NCBI RefSeq assembly: GCF_026625125.1
Contig: NZ_CP113097.1
Coordinates: forward strand, 3,410,001-3,474,000
Direction of reading: 5' to 3'
From: Pseudomonas putida
GTDB taxonomy: Bacteria > Pseudomonadota > Gammaproteobacteria > Pseudomonadales > Pseudomonadaceae
DNA: 64,000 nt
Position 1 is the first letter of the stretch, and each line of letters starts with the position of its first letter. Below the pieces are notes generated by a model. It searched no databases, was not told the origin of the DNA, and was given only the letters and a program-made list of their open reading frames with translations. A program made the position numbers and the translations under genes. Below, one piece after another: positions 1 through 9,692 of this stretch.

Positions 1-120
1 CCCTGCCAAGTCCAACCCACCTTATTAACCAACAGGCATACGTTGGCCAAACAAGCAATCACGCTGCAACCTGATGTTCATCGAATCTAGCGCGACCGTA
101 TCCTGTGCCTGGAGTCGTGA

Positions 121-1260
121 ATGAATACTTGCATCACTCGCACCGTGTCGTTGCTGTTGATGAGCCAAGGGATTTGTCTTGCCACGCAGGCTGAGGCCGA
201 GGGCTTCCCTACCCTCAACCGGTTGGCTTCCGGGTTCGGTTACTACGGGGTAGATCAGGGTTTCGATGACAAGCTGAAGGTCTACGGTACCGTGGATGCA
301 TTCGCCAGCTACCACGACTCCGAGCACCACTCAGGTTTCCAACTTGCAGGCGGCGGCGCCTGGACCAACAAGCTCGGGTTGTATGCCCGCAAAGCAGTTG
401 CCCCCGATATGGTGCTGGAACTGGACGTCGAAGAAGGCTTCAATCTGAACGGCAAGGCCATGGAGGGGACGTGGGACACTATCGGCACGCTGCGCCTGGC
501 AACGGTCGCCCTGCGTTCGCGCAGCCTGGGCAGGCTTGAGTTCGGCAAAACCTACGGGGTGAGCACCCCGACCTACGCCGACCCGTTTCTGGCGGCATAC
601 GGCTCACCGTATACGTTTCTGTCCATACCTGCTGCCGGCAGAGGCGCCTACTATCTCGACCTGCGGCCCAAGCACACCCTGGCCTACACCAGCCCGAGCA
701 TGAACGGCTTCAGCGTCGCAACGGCCGTGAGCTTCGGCTTCGATGATGTCGCCAGCCAGGGGCGTACGGTGCGTGGTGGGGGTGCGAAGTTGCAGTACCG
801 GAACAGCCGTGTGATCCTGCTGGGGTCTTACAACCTGTATTACAGCGACCCGTGGGACGATGGTGGCAACTCGCGACAGACTGCCAACCACTTCACAAGC
901 CTGTCGGCGTTCTATGATTTCGGCCCGCTGTCCACCAGCCTGACCTGGCAACGCCAAGAGGTAGACCAAGCCGGCACACCCAGTACCACCGTTTACACCT
1001 TCGGCCTGATGGCCCCGGTGGGCAAGCTTGACGTGCTCAGGCTGGCGGTGGTCCAGCGGTCGGTGTCGGCCCGCGACAAAGACGCGCTGGGCGTGATGCT
1101 GGGCTACGACCATTTCTTCAACCCGCGCTGGGCCGCCTATGCGCGCGTGGGCATGATCGCCAACCAGAGCGCGTCATCGGTGACCTACGCAGGCACCCCT
1201 GTCGATCAGGTGGGCGATGACCCAAGCAATGTTTCACTAGGCATGTACTACCACTTCTGA
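121..1260 (+). CDS. Gram-negative outer-membrane porin (general porin family)
   Basis: A 379-residue outer-membrane beta-barrel protein that should form a diffusion channel for small solutes. Residues 1 to about 26 form a signal peptide ending in an AEA cleavage motif. The mature part has the alternating aromatic and polar strands of the Burkholderia/Neisseria-type Gram-negative porins, and the chain ends in Phe (MYYHF), the usual beta-barrel assembly signal. The ATG follows CTGGAG at about 8 bases. Its 3' end overlaps the convergent LysR gene by 24 bp. The substrate cannot be read from sequence. It is not an OprD-type porin by sequence character. Family confident, function general. Confidence 0.85.
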   Translation: MNTCITRTVSLLLMSQGICLATQAEAEGFPTLNRLASGFGYYGVDQGFDDKLKVYGTVDAFASYHDSEHHSGFQLAGGGAWTNKLGLYARKAVAPDMVLELDVEEGFNLNGKAMEGTWDTIGTLRLATVALRSRSLGRLEFGKTYGVSTPTYADPFLAAYGSPYTFLSIPAAGRGAYYLDLRPKHTLAYTSPSMNGFSVATAVSFGFDDVASQGRTVRGGGAKLQYRNSRVILLGSYNLYYSDPWDDGGNSRQTANHFTSLSAFYDFGPLSTSLTWQRQEVDQAGTPSTTVYTFGLMAPVGKLDVLRLAVVQRSVSARDKDALGVMLGYDHFFNPRWAAYARVGMIANQSASSVTYAGTPVDQVGDDPSNVSLGMYYHF

Positions 1261-2175
1261 AACGTCACGTGGCAGCGTCTTGAGGACTCTTGCGCGCAAG
1301 CTGTGGAAGAGTTCTTGAGCCGGAGCCGTGAGGCTATCGCGGTCGATGCAGACCAGGTTGATCGGATAGTCGGGGACCAACTCCTGCACCGCCACTTGAA
1401 TGAACTCTGGGCGGATGGCAAAGGTGGTGGCGTCGTTCACGGCCAGTTCACTGATGGTCATCAGCGACTCGGTGTTTTTCAAAAGCTTTAGGGCCATCAT
1501 TATCGACGTGCATTCCACTGCGTTCGGCGGCACCCGAAGGCCGTTGACCTCGAACAATTGGTGGAACTGCGATGCCTGATCGCTCAACTCGTCCAGGCTG
1601 ATCCAGTTGGCGTACTGCAGCGAACGCAGCGACTGGGAAAACTTCTGTTGGTTGGACGCATGGCAGATCACCTTGCCCTTGATGCTGCCCACCGCCTCCC
1701 AATCCAGATTCAGACGGCTCAAGGGTTGCTGGGAGGTGATGGCGAAGTCCAGGCTACCGTCGCGCAGGCGTTGCAGGATCTGGCTGGGGCGCAGGTCGGT
1801 GATGGTAATTTTCACCCGCGGGTACTTGCGCCGAAAAGCCAGGATGCTCTCATCCACGCCGTCAAGCATCGCCGTCAGCGAGGTGACGCCGATCGACACC
1901 GCCCCCAATGCAGCATCCTGAATGCTGGCCGCCTCGATCTGCAAACGGCGGATACTCTCCACCACTAGGTTGGCATGGCGGATGATGCGCTTGCCCTCAT
2001 CGGTCAACGCCATGCCCTTGTACGACCGCTGCAGGAGGGTGAACCCAAGCTCCCGCTCCAGTTCCTTGATCGAACGGCTCAGGGCAGGTTGGGTGATGTG
2101 CAGGATCTTGGAGGCCTCGAGAATGCTCCCCCCCTGGTGAATGGCGACAAGCGCCTTGAGCTGATGAAGTTTCAA
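1237..2175 (-). CDS. LysR-family transcriptional regulator
   Basis: 312 residues with the standard LysR layout: an N-terminal winged helix-turn-helix (about residues 3-60, with TQPALSRSIKELE as the recognition helix) and a two-lobed substrate-binding domain from about residue 90. It converges on the porin gene and shares 24 bp with its 3' end. There is no divergent partner, because the next gene upstream, the photolyase, is on the same strand with 246 bp between. The target is therefore unclear; the neighbouring porin is a guess only. Confidence 0.88.
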   Translation of the reverse strand: MKLHQLKALVAIHQGGSILEASKILHITQPALSRSIKELERELGFTLLQRSYKGMALTDEGKRIIRHANLVVESIRRLQIEAASIQDAALGAVSIGVTSLTAMLDGVDESILAFRRKYPRVKITITDLRPSQILQRLRDGSLDFAITSQQPLSRLNLDWEAVGSIKGKVICHASNQQKFSQSLRSLQYANWISLDELSDQASQFHQLFEVNGLRVPPNAVECTSIMMALKLLKNTESLMTISELAVNDATTFAIRPEFIQVAVQELVPDYPINLVCIDRDSLTAPAQELFHSLRARVLKTLPRDVSEVVVHA

Positions 2176-2421
2176 GCGTGAACACCTTATCGAGAGCGGC
2201 GGGTTTCAGGTTGCAGCTCACCTTGAACTGCAAAAAGAAGGCCCGGAATCGGTTCATGATCAGCCCCAGCCTGGCGCTGAACGCCCTGCTGCCGGGCTTG
2301 GCATCCAGAACCTGCGAGCACTGCGCCGAGCGGTTGATCTGCGAGCATCACAAATGTGCATGATGGCTGCCCAGCGGTAGCTGCAGATCATGGAAAAGTG
2401 GTCGCTTATCGAACGGTTATT

Positions 2422-3948
2422 TCACAGGCTCTGGCCATTGTCGAGCTGGGCCAACAAGGCTTCGCCCCGCGCCCACACGCCTTCACGCCTGGCTACGGAC
2501 ATGCGCTCAAGGCTGCGATAGACCAAGGCCAGGCGGGGGTTGCCGGCCAACAGGTCACGATGGCGGATGATGAAGTGCCAGTACAGCGCATTGAATGGGC
2601 AGGCATCCTCCTCTACCGCATGTTCGACCTTGTAGCTGCAAGCCTTGCAATGGTCGGACATGCGCTGGATGTAACGGCCACTGGCGCAATAGGGTTTGGA
2701 CCCCAGGTAGCCGCCGTCGGCGTGCATCACCATGCCGAGCGTGTTCGGCAGCTCGACCCAATCGAAGGCATCCATGTACACCGCCAGGTACCACTCGCAT
2801 ATCGCGCTGGGCACAATGCCGGCGAGCAGTGCGAAGTTGCCCGTGACCATCAGCCGCTGGATGTGATGCGCGTAGCCCAGTTGCAGCGTCTGGCCGATGG
2901 CCTGCTCCATGCAGCGCATGCGGGTACGCCCGGTCCAGTAGAATTCCGGCAACGCACGGTCGTTGCCAAGGTAGTTGAGCGCGGCATACTCAGGCATGCG
3001 TAGCCAATAGATGCCGCGCACATACTCACGCCAGCCGATCAGCTGGCGGATGAACCCTTCAGCAGCGTTGAGCGGTATGCGCGCCTCACGCCAGGCAGTG
3101 TCCACGTCGTCGCACAACTGCCGCACATCCAGCAGCCCGATGTTCAGGGCCGCACTGATTCGCGCATGGAACAGGAACGGCTCGCCTTCGGCCATGGCGT
3201 CTTGATAGTCGCCGAACGCGGCCAGGCCGAACTCGAGAAAATGTTGCCAGAGCTGCTGGGCCTGTTCATGGGTCACGGGATAGTCGAACCCTTCGACCGC
3301 GCCGTAGTGGTCATTGAAGCATTCGCCGACCAGCGCCACGACCGCCGTGGTGATTTCGTCATGCTCAAAACGCGCCGGGAATGGCCCACGTAGCCCCCGT
3401 GGCAAGGGTTTGCGATTGTCACCGTCCAGGTTCCAGGTCCCACCCACAGGGCTGCCATCGAGCTCCAGCAAAAGGCCGCAGCGCTTGCGCATGCCGCGGT
3501 AGAAATGCTCCATACGCAATTGGCGACGGTCTTTCGCCCAACGTGCGAACGCCTCGCGCGAGCACAGAAAGCGTGTATCGCGATGCCATACCAGCGGTAA
3601 GCCGGCATCGTTCAACGCCTGCTCCAGGCGCCACTCACCACACTCGGTCAGGTGGATGTGCGTCGCCCCCAGCGCCTGCTGCCACCGGCGCAACTCACCG
3701 ACGATGGTGCCGCTGTTGCCGGGTGCGTTCAGCTCCACATATTCCACCCGCCAGCCGCGATCACGCAGCGCCTGGGCAAAATGGCGCATGGCGCTGAAGA
3801 TGAGCACGATCTTTTGCGGATGGTGGGGCACATAGCGCGCCTCGCCCTGCACTTCGGCCATCAGGATAACGTCGTGTGCAGGGTCCAGCGTGGCCAGGCT
3901 CGCCAGGTCGAACGACAGCTGATCCCCCAGCACCAGGCCCAGGCGCAT
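2422..3948 (-). CDS. Cryptochrome/photolyase family protein, FeS-BCP (PhrB) type
   Basis: A 508-residue photolyase-related protein predicted to repair UV lesions with light, using FAD and an iron-sulphur cluster. Four cysteines, C346, C434, C437 and C450, match the spacing of the [4Fe-4S] ligands of Agrobacterium PhrB (88, 3 and 13 residues apart). The N-terminus (RLGLVLGDQLSFDL) is the usual antenna-domain start. The ATG at 3948 is chosen over an upstream one at 4023 because it gives this N-terminus and does not overlap the preceding gene. It starts 8 bases after the DUF6482-like gene, so the two form an operon. A light-type operator lies upstream at 4333-4377. Confidence 0.9.
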   Translation of the reverse strand: MRLGLVLGDQLSFDLASLATLDPAHDVILMAEVQGEARYVPHHPQKIVLIFSAMRHFAQALRDRGWRVEYVELNAPGNSGTIVGELRRWQQALGATHIHLTECGEWRLEQALNDAGLPLVWHRDTRFLCSREAFARWAKDRRQLRMEHFYRGMRKRCGLLLELDGSPVGGTWNLDGDNRKPLPRGLRGPFPARFEHDEITTAVVALVGECFNDHYGAVEGFDYPVTHEQAQQLWQHFLEFGLAAFGDYQDAMAEGEPFLFHARISAALNIGLLDVRQLCDDVDTAWREARIPLNAAEGFIRQLIGWREYVRGIYWLRMPEYAALNYLGNDRALPEFYWTGRTRMRCMEQAIGQTLQLGYAHHIQRLMVTGNFALLAGIVPSAICEWYLAVYMDAFDWVELPNTLGMVMHADGGYLGSKPYCASGRYIQRMSDHCKACSYKVEHAVEEDACPFNALYWHFIIRHRDLLAGNPRLALVYRSLERMSVARREGVWARGEALLAQLDNGQSL

Positions 3949-3956
3949 CGCACGGT

Positions 3957-4262
3957 CTACCACTGGCTGGCCAGCGTCACCGGCACGCGCAGGGGCTCGA
4001 CAGGGCCGTTGCGCTGGCCGCACATCTCGTCATGCACCACCTGTTGCACCAGCATGCAAGGCACGGGCGGCAGATCGGCCAACAGTTGGCGCAGCTCGGT
4101 CGTCGAGCGCAAGCGCAGTGCCTGGCCGTTCGCATCGCTAAGGGTGAGCGGCCCTTCTTCGGTCAGCGCGCGCAGGATATAAAAGCCGCCTTCCAGCGAC
4201 AGCAGCTCAAGTTCTCGAACGTTACCGGCTGCGGCCAGCTCCGTCAGGTTGTGCAGGTTCAT
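3957..4262 (-). CDS. Small DUF6482-like protein
   Basis: A 101-residue soluble protein with no membrane segment. It resembles the short Pseudomonas DUF6482 proteins (MNLHNLTELA start, GGFYILRALT core). No catalytic motif is visible. It is the first gene of a two-gene unit with the photolyase (8-base gap), so it probably shares the light- or stress-regulated promoter upstream. The family name is from recall of similar Pseudomonas proteins; the function is unknown. Confidence 0.7.
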   Translation of the reverse strand: MNLHNLTELAAAGNVRELELLSLEGGFYILRALTEEGPLTLSDANGQALRLRSTTELRQLLADLPPVPCMLVQQVVHDEMCGQRNGPVEPLRVPVTLASQW

Positions 4263-4332
4263 GGCGTGTACTCCATCAGGCAGGCTTCAGCTGCGCAGGG
4301 CGGCATTTGCAAATGTCAGACTCAGTAAATCC

Positions 4333-4377
4333 TATACAATAATAGACTGATGTATAGGTTTTGGTTTTTATTGTATA
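4333..4377. promoter_or_regulatory. Putative LitR/PplR (light-responsive MerR) operator
   Basis: TATACA at 4333-4338 and TGTATA at 4351-4356 are separated by exactly 12 bases, with a third TGTATA at 4372-4377. To my recollection the class II LitR (PplR) regulators of P. putida bind T(G/A)TACA-N12-TGTA(C/T)A. The site sits in an AT-rich stretch 71 bases upstream of the photolyase operon and also upstream of the divergent DUF1543 gene. The match is seen in sequence; the regulator itself is not in this window. Confidence 0.65.
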
Positions 4378-4520
4378 GATTTAGGCTCATCTTTAGTGAT
4401 GGCCCCTGGGCCGCTGCGACCGGCGCCAGAGCTGGCAGGTAATGGTGAGTCGAGAGACGATGGTCGACCGGCCTCATAACCCGCAGAATAGGTGGCTTCG
4501 GCCCTGTGAAGGAATTGCTC

Positions 4521-5012
4521 ATGCTGTATGTAGTCATGCTCGGTGGCCGCCACCCACGGGCCAGTATCGAGGTGCACGACGTGCTGTTCGCGCAGGCGGA
4601 CTCACTGCAGCAGGCGTACCCGCAACTGCGCGAAGGCTGGTTCGGCAGCCGTGCAGGCCTGCACATCGACTCGTGGCTGGAAGTCGACGGTATCGACCGC
4701 TACCGTGTCGCGTTCAGCCCCCTGGCGCCAGGCCCGGACGACATGCGGCTGTTCTTCATCAACCTGGGTGGCTACGAGCCACAGGTGTTCGGTGAGGCGC
4801 ATCGCTACCTGCTGGTAGTGGCCAGGGACAAGGCCCAGGCCAAGCAACTGGGCAAGCAACGCATGCAGGCAGGCTGGCTCAAGCCGCATACCGATGCAGT
4901 GCTTGAGGTAGACGATTGCCTGCCAGTCGACCTGGTGGGCGGGCGCTATGTGCACTTGATAGAAGGTGCGCATGGCGGGCTGCGGCAATACAGCGACTAC
5001 ATCCTGCTCTGA
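4521..5012 (+). CDS. DUF1543 domain-containing protein
   Basis: 163 residues starting MLYVVMLGGRHPRA, with two similar halves (an LGG..P motif near the start and an INLGGYEP motif in the middle), as in DUF1543 proteins. No signal peptide or membrane span is present. The ATG at 4521 is preferred over 4506 because AAGGA lies 7 bases before it. It diverges from the photolyase operon and shares its AT-rich upstream region, so it may be co-controlled by the putative light operator. The biochemical role of the family is unknown to me. Confidence 0.75.
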   Translation: MLYVVMLGGRHPRASIEVHDVLFAQADSLQQAYPQLREGWFGSRAGLHIDSWLEVDGIDRYRVAFSPLAPGPDDMRLFFINLGGYEPQVFGEAHRYLLVVARDKAQAKQLGKQRMQAGWLKPHTDAVLEVDDCLPVDLVGGRYVHLIEGAHGGLRQYSDYILL

Positions 5013-5057
5013 GGCCGCGGCTGCCTGGCCTCGGCGCTGGGGCAGCGATCCCGTTCC

Positions 5058-5474
5058 TCAGCGCACCTTGGCCTGACCCGGCGCCGGCATCACCTGCACC
5101 TGGCCATGCTCCACCCCACGCTCGACCGTCAATTGCCGAGACAACTCGCCAATGCGGCCACTTTCGCCCTGCAGCACCGAGACCTCCAGGCAATGGCCGG
5201 CGTCCAGGTGCACGTGCAAGGTGGACCGGGTCAGGTCGTGGTGGGCATGCAGGGTCTGGTTGAGCCGCCTGGGCAGTTCGCGGGTGCTGTGGTCGTACAG
5301 GTAGCTGACCACGGCCACGCAGGCGGCATCGTCCGGCAACGTTTCAGACTCGCGCATGCCTGCACGCAACAGGTCGCGAATGGCCTCCGAGCGGCCCTGA
5401 TAGCCTTGGCTCGCCACCCGCCGGTCGATGACGTCGAGCAGCTCCTCATCCAGCGTGATGGTGATTCGTTGCAT
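5058..5474 (-). CDS. nikR: Nickel-responsive transcriptional repressor NikR
   Basis: 138 residues. The N-terminal ribbon-helix-helix (residues 1-45, starting MQRITITLDEELL) binds DNA, and the C-terminal ACT-like domain binds nickel. The four high-affinity ligands H76, H87, H89 and C95 fall at the same numbers as in E. coli NikR. With bound nickel the family represses nickel import. The gene diverges from nikA, and a NikR half-site pair lies in the 87-base gap, so it should repress the importer and probably itself. Confidence 0.95.
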   Translation of the reverse strand: MQRITITLDEELLDVIDRRVASQGYQGRSEAIRDLLRAGMRESETLPDDAACVAVVSYLYDHSTRELPRRLNQTLHAHHDLTRSTLHVHLDAGHCLEVSVLQGESGRIGELSRQLTVERGVEHGQVQVMPAPGQAKVR

Positions 5475-5487
5475 TTGGTAACTTCCA

Positions 5488-5515
5488 GTAAGATGATTTT
5501 ACATAGACATCATAC
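5488..5515. promoter_or_regulatory. NikR operator
   Basis: GTAAGA (5488-5493), 16 bases, then TCATAC (5510-5515). The E. coli consensus is GTATGA-N16-TCATAC, so there is one mismatch in twelve and the spacing is exact. It lies between the nikR start codon (5474) and the nikA start codon (5562), where it can cover both promoters. Confidence 0.88.
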
Positions 5516-5561
5516 CCACTGCGCTTTAGCCTACGGCCTCCGTGAAAGTGGGGACCGCAGT

Positions 5562-7136
5562 GTGAAGCAGCAGCCAGGTAAACGAAAGCCCGCCCTCCTG
5601 GGCCTCCTTTTTCTCGCTGCGTGCACGGTTGCACCGGCCAGCAGCGCCGCCGAGCAAGGGCCACGGCTGGTGTACTCGTGGCCTGTGAATGCCGGGCCGC
5701 TCGACCCGCGTGGCTACTCCCCGAACCAGATGTACGCCCAGGCCATGGTCTATGAACCCCTGGTGCGCTATACCGCGGCCGGTACGCTGGAGCCTTGGCT
5801 GGCTGAGGCCTGGCAGGTGTCGAATGACGGCAAGACCTACACATTCACGCTGCGTGACGGTGTGCGCTTCAGTGATGGCACGCCCTTCGATGCGCCTGCA
5901 GCCAAAGCCAACCTCGACGCAGTGCTGGCCAACACTCAGCGCCACCGCTGGATGGAGCTGGTGACCACCCTGGACCACGTTGAAGCACCTGAGCGCCTGA
6001 CCCTGCGCCTGGTACTCAAGCACCCCTACTACCCGACGCTGATGGAACTGGCCCAGGTTCGCCCCTTACGCTTTGCCTCGCCTCAGGCCAAACCTGGCCA
6101 GCCCGCCGGGACCGGCCCGTGGATGCGCGCCGAATCGCGCCTGGGCGAATACGACCGCTTCGTGCGCAACCCTCATTACTGGGGGCCAAAGCCGGCCTAT
6201 GCCGAGGTCATGGTAAAGGTCATCCCAGACCCCAACAGCCGCGCACTGGCCCTGCAGGCCGGCGAAATCGAGCTGATCCAGGGCGCCGCTGGCGAGATCA
6301 CGGCGGGCACGTTCGTGCGCCTGCGAGACCAAGGCTTCGCCACCGAACTGTCGGCGCCGCTGGCCACCCGCACGCTGGCGATGAACACCGGCCGTGGCGC
6401 CACCCGCGACCTGGCGGTACGCCAGGCGATCAACGAGGCGGTGGACAAGCAAGCCATCATCGACAAGATCCTCTATGGCCTTGAGCCACGGGCAGACACC
6501 CTGTTCGCCAGCAACATGCCGTACGCCGATATCGGCCTCAAGCCCTACCCTTATGACCCTGCCCTGGCCGCACGTGCGCTCGACGCTGCCGGGTGGGTCC
6601 TGGCGCCAGGCGCTTCAGTGCGTAGCAAAGGCGGCGAAGCGTTATCCATCGAGCTGGTGTTCCTCGGCACCAGTGCCTTGCAGAAGAGCCTGGCCGAAGT
6701 GCTGCAGGGGGAGTTGGCGAAAATCGGTATCCACATCGATCTGCGTGCGGTCGAAGAAGGGGCGCTGGTGCGGCGCCAGCGCGACGGCGACTTCGGCATG
6801 ATCTTCGCCGACACCTGGGGTGCGCCCTACGACCCGCACTCGTTCGTCAGCTCCATGCGCTACGCCGGCCATGCCGACTACATGGCCCAGCGTGGGCTGG
6901 CCATCAAGGACGAACTGGACAAGCGCATAGGCCAAGTGCTGGCCAGCACCGATGAGCAGCAGCGTGCCGAGCAGTACCGTTTCATCCTCACCACCTTGCA
7001 CGAACAGGCCGTCTACCTGCCCATCTCGCACCTCACGGCCATCAGCGTGCGCCGTGACTCGGTGGCCAAGGTCCAGTTCGGCAGCACCTTGTTCGACGTG
7101 CCGTTCGAAACCATGACACCGAAACAGGAAGACTGA
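5562..7136 (+). CDS. nikA: Nickel ABC transporter periplasmic binding protein NikA
   Basis: A 524-residue periplasmic solute-binding protein, the same length as E. coli NikA, which carries nickel as a chelate to the NikBC permease. The GTG at 5562 is chosen because GGGGA precedes it at about 8 bases and it opens a lysine-rich signal peptide ending near residue 30. The open frame continues upstream to 5106, but that part overlaps nikR and is not coding. Family landmarks include [12 protein letters not shown] after the signal and GAPYDPH near residue 420. The direct nickel ligand of E. coli NikA (His416 of the mature protein) corresponds to H437 in YAGHADY. First gene of nikABCDE. Confidence 0.94.
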   Translation: MKQQPGKRKPALLGLLFLAACTVAPASSAAEQGPRLVYSWPVNAGPLDPRGYSPNQMYAQAMVYEPLVRYTAAGTLEPWLAEAWQVSNDGKTYTFTLRDGVRFSDGTPFDAPAAKANLDAVLANTQRHRWMELVTTLDHVEAPERLTLRLVLKHPYYPTLMELAQVRPLRFASPQAKPGQPAGTGPWMRAESRLGEYDRFVRNPHYWGPKPAYAEVMVKVIPDPNSRALALQAGEIELIQGAAGEITAGTFVRLRDQGFATELSAPLATRTLAMNTGRGATRDLAVRQAINEAVDKQAIIDKILYGLEPRADTLFASNMPYADIGLKPYPYDPALAARALDAAGWVLAPGASVRSKGGEALSIELVFLGTSALQKSLAEVLQGELAKIGIHIDLRAVEEGALVRRQRDGDFGMIFADTWGAPYDPHSFVSSMRYAGHADYMAQRGLAIKDELDKRIGQVLASTDEQQRAEQYRFILTTLHEQAVYLPISHLTAISVRRDSVAKVQFGSTLFDVPFETMTPKQED

Positions 7137-7137
7137 C

Positions 7138-8079
7138 ATGTTGCGCTACATCCTGCTGCGCCTGGCGCTGCTCGTGCCGGTCATGCTCGGCGTTTCGTTG
7201 CTGGTGTTCGTGCTGCTGCACCTGGGCAGCACCGACCCGGCGCTGGACTACCTTCGGCTTTCGCACATTCCACCGACCGACGCAGCCATCGCCGAAGTTC
7301 GCCATACCCTGGGGCTGGATCGCCCCTTGTATGCGCAATACCTGAGCTGGCTGTGGAACGCCGTGCACCTGGACTTCGGCATCTCCTACATCACCGGCCG
7401 GCCAGTGCTCGATGACCTGCTCTACTACCTGCCCGCCACCCTGCAACTCGGCGGCCTGGCGTTGGCCTGCACGCTGCTGCTGTCGATCCCGCTGGGGCTG
7501 CTGGCGGCCCGTTGGCAAGGGCGCTGGCCCGACCACGCCGTGCGGGCAGTGACCTTCCTGGGGGTGTCCATGCCCAATTTCTGGCTGGCATTTCTGCTGA
7601 TCGCGCTGTTTTCCCTGTGGCTGGGCTGGCTGCCACCGCTGGGGCGCGGGGGGGCCGGGCACCTGGTAATGCCAGTGCTGGCGATCGCCCTGATGTCGAT
7701 GTCGATCAACGCCCGCCTGCTGCGTGCCAGCCTGCTGGAAGCCGGCGGGCAACGCCACGTCACCTATGCCCGTGCCCGCGGCCTGCCCGAGCGGCACGTC
7801 TGGCGCGACCATATCCTGCGCAATGCCTGGTTGCCGCTGGTAACGGCCACCGGCATGCACATCGGCGAACTGATCGGCGGCGCACTGGTGATCGAGACCA
7901 TCTTCGCCTGGCCCGGCGTTGGCCGTTTTGCGGTGTCAGCAGTGCTGAACCGCGACTTCCCGGTGATGCAGTGCTTCACCCTGCTGCTGACCGGCCTGCT
8001 GATGATCTGCAACCTGGTCGTCGATGTCTGCTACGCCTGGCTTGATCCTCGTAGCCGGCTGGAAGGGGTGAACGCATGA
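7138..8079 (+). CDS. nikB: Nickel ABC transporter permease NikB
   Basis: 313-residue inner-membrane permease of the dipeptide/nickel class, with an N-terminal transmembrane helix ([19 protein letters not shown]) and a later block of five helices carrying the binding-protein-dependent transport signature ([18 protein letters not shown], about residues 215-232), which docks onto the ATPase. It begins 1 base after the nikA stop codon and its end overlaps nikC by 4 bases, so translation is coupled. Together with NikC it forms the channel. Confidence 0.93.
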   Translation: MLRYILLRLALLVPVMLGVSLLVFVLLHLGSTDPALDYLRLSHIPPTDAAIAEVRHTLGLDRPLYAQYLSWLWNAVHLDFGISYITGRPVLDDLLYYLPATLQLGGLALACTLLLSIPLGLLAARWQGRWPDHAVRAVTFLGVSMPNFWLAFLLIALFSLWLGWLPPLGRGGAGHLVMPVLAIALMSMSINARLLRASLLEAGGQRHVTYARARGLPERHVWRDHILRNAWLPLVTATGMHIGELIGGALVIETIFAWPGVGRFAVSAVLNRDFPVMQCFTLLLTGLLMICNLVVDVCYAWLDPRSRLEGVNA

Positions 8080-8921
8080 GTGCGCTGTCTGCCCTGCGTC
8101 AGCCCTGGCTGCTGCGCCGCCCCAGCCTGACGATCGGCCTGGTCCTGGTCGGCCTGCTGGCAATGCTGGCGCTGTTCGGCCAGTGGATCGCCCCGTATGA
8201 CCCCGACCTGGTCGACCTCGGCCGGCGCTTGCAGGCGCCCGACGCCAACCACTGGCTGGGCACCGACCACCTCGGGCGCGACCTGCTTTCACGGCTGATC
8301 GTCGGCACGCGGCTGTCCTTGGGCAGCGTGATGCTGACCCTGGCGCTGGTGCTGGCGCTTGGCCTCGCGGTCGGCGGCGTGGCCGGGTTCGTCGGCGGGC
8401 GCACCGACCTGCTGGTGATGCGCGTGTGCGACATGTTCATGACCTTCCCCACCCTGGTACTGGCATTCTTCTTCGTCACCTTGCTCGGTACCGGCCTTAG
8501 CAACGTGATCATCGCCATCGCACTGTCCCACTGGGCCTGGTATGCGCGCATGGTGCGTGGCCTGGTGATTGCCCAGCGCGGTCGCGAGTACGTCTTGGTT
8601 GCACGCCTGGCCGGCGCCTCACGCTGGACGCGGCTGCGCCAGCACGTGCTGCCCAACATCGCCGGCCCCCTGCTGGTGCTGGCGACCATGGACATCGGCC
8701 ACATGATGCTGCACGTCTCCGGCCTGTCGTTCCTCGGCCTTGGGGTGGCGCCGCCCACCGCCGAATGGGGCGTGATGATCAACGACGCCAAGGAGTTCAT
8801 CTGGACGCAGCCGCAACTGCTGCTGTTGCCAGGGCTGATGATCTTCTTCTCGGTGATGGCCTTCAACCTGTTGGGCGATGCGCTGCGCGACCGCCTGGAC
8901 CCTACACAGGAGCGCCATTGA
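8076..8921 (+). CDS. nikC: Nickel ABC transporter permease NikC
   Basis: 281-residue inner-membrane permease, partner of NikB. It has an N-terminal helix ([20 protein letters not shown]), the family motif [14 protein letters not shown] near residue 60, and the permease signature ([20 protein letters not shown], about residues 174-193). The ATG overlaps the nikB stop codon (ATGA) and the stop abuts the nikD start with no gap. Confidence 0.93.
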   Translation: MSALSALRQPWLLRRPSLTIGLVLVGLLAMLALFGQWIAPYDPDLVDLGRRLQAPDANHWLGTDHLGRDLLSRLIVGTRLSLGSVMLTLALVLALGLAVGGVAGFVGGRTDLLVMRVCDMFMTFPTLVLAFFFVTLLGTGLSNVIIAIALSHWAWYARMVRGLVIAQRGREYVLVARLAGASRWTRLRQHVLPNIAGPLLVLATMDIGHMMLHVSGLSFLGLGVAPPTAEWGVMINDAKEFIWTQPQLLLLPGLMIFFSVMAFNLLGDALRDRLDPTQERH

Positions 8922-9692
8922 ATGAACCCGTCGATCCTTGAAATCCGCGGCCTGCGCATAGAGGCTCAGGCCGGCGTGCTGGTGCACGGCGTCGACTTGC
9001 AACTGCGCCGCGGCGAAGTCTGCACGTTGGTCGGTGCCAGTGGCTCGGGCAAATCCCTCAGTTGCCTTGGTGCGCTCGACCTGCTGCCACCAGGCCTGTC
9101 GCGCACACAAGGGCAGTTGCTGCTCGATGGCCAGCCGCTGGCTGCCAGCAGTGCCCGTGGCCGCCTGGCCAGCCTGGTATTGCAAAACCCGCGCAGCGCC
9201 TTCAACCCGGTACGCAACATGGCCAGCCACGGCCTGGAGACGCTCCGGCAGCGCGGAGTCACCGGTAGAGAAGCCCGTGCGCGGATGGCCCAGTGCCTGG
9301 AGGCGGTGGGCCTGGCAGACCGTGAACGGGTGCTGCAATCGTTCGCCTTTCAGCTCAGCGGGGGCATGCTGCAACGGATGATGATCGCCCTGGCGCTCAT
9401 GGCCGAAACCCCGTTCCTCCTGGCCGATGAACCCACAAGTGACCTCGATGCCCTGAGCCAGGCGCGTTTTCTCGACCTGTTGATGGAACTGGTGCAGGTC
9501 CATGGGCTGGGGGTATTGCTGGTCACTCACGACATGGGCGTGGTGGCGCGCTGCGCAGACCAGGTGGCGGTGATGGAAGCCGGCCGCGTCGTCGAGTACC
9601 AGCCGGTGCATACGCTTTTCCAGCGCCCTGCCAGCGCCACTGCCCGCACCCTCCTCCACGCCCATCAGATACTTTGCGGGAGCCAGCCATGA
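8922..9692 (+). CDS. nikD: Nickel ABC transporter ATP-binding protein NikD
   Basis: 256-residue ATPase with Walker A GASGSGKS (about residues 38-45), ABC signature QLSGGMLQRMM, Walker B FLLADEPTSDLD and the switch histidine in VTHDMG. It energises NikBC together with NikE. The start codon directly follows the nikC stop; the stop overlaps the nikE start (ATGA). Confidence 0.93.
   Translation: MNPSILEIRGLRIEAQAGVLVHGVDLQLRRGEVCTLVGASGSGKSLSCLGALDLLPPGLSRTQGQLLLDGQPLAASSARGRLASLVLQNPRSAFNPVRNMASHGLETLRQRGVTGREARARMAQCLEAVGLADRERVLQSFAFQLSGGMLQRMMIALALMAETPFLLADEPTSDLDALSQARFLDLLMELVQVHGLGVLLVTHDMGVVARCADQVAVMEAGRVVEYQPVHTLFQRPASATARTLLHAHQILCGSQP

Noticed and set aside
5106..5561. N-terminal extension of the nikA frame
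   Set aside because: It lies antisense to nikR and has no signal-peptide character; the GTG at 5562 has a ribosome site and gives the normal NikA length.
6798..6840. Loss of the NikA nickel-ligand histidine (Ala416 at FADTWG)
   Set aside because: On counting from the conserved Trp and Tyr, E. coli His416 corresponds to H437 in YAGHADY, which is kept.
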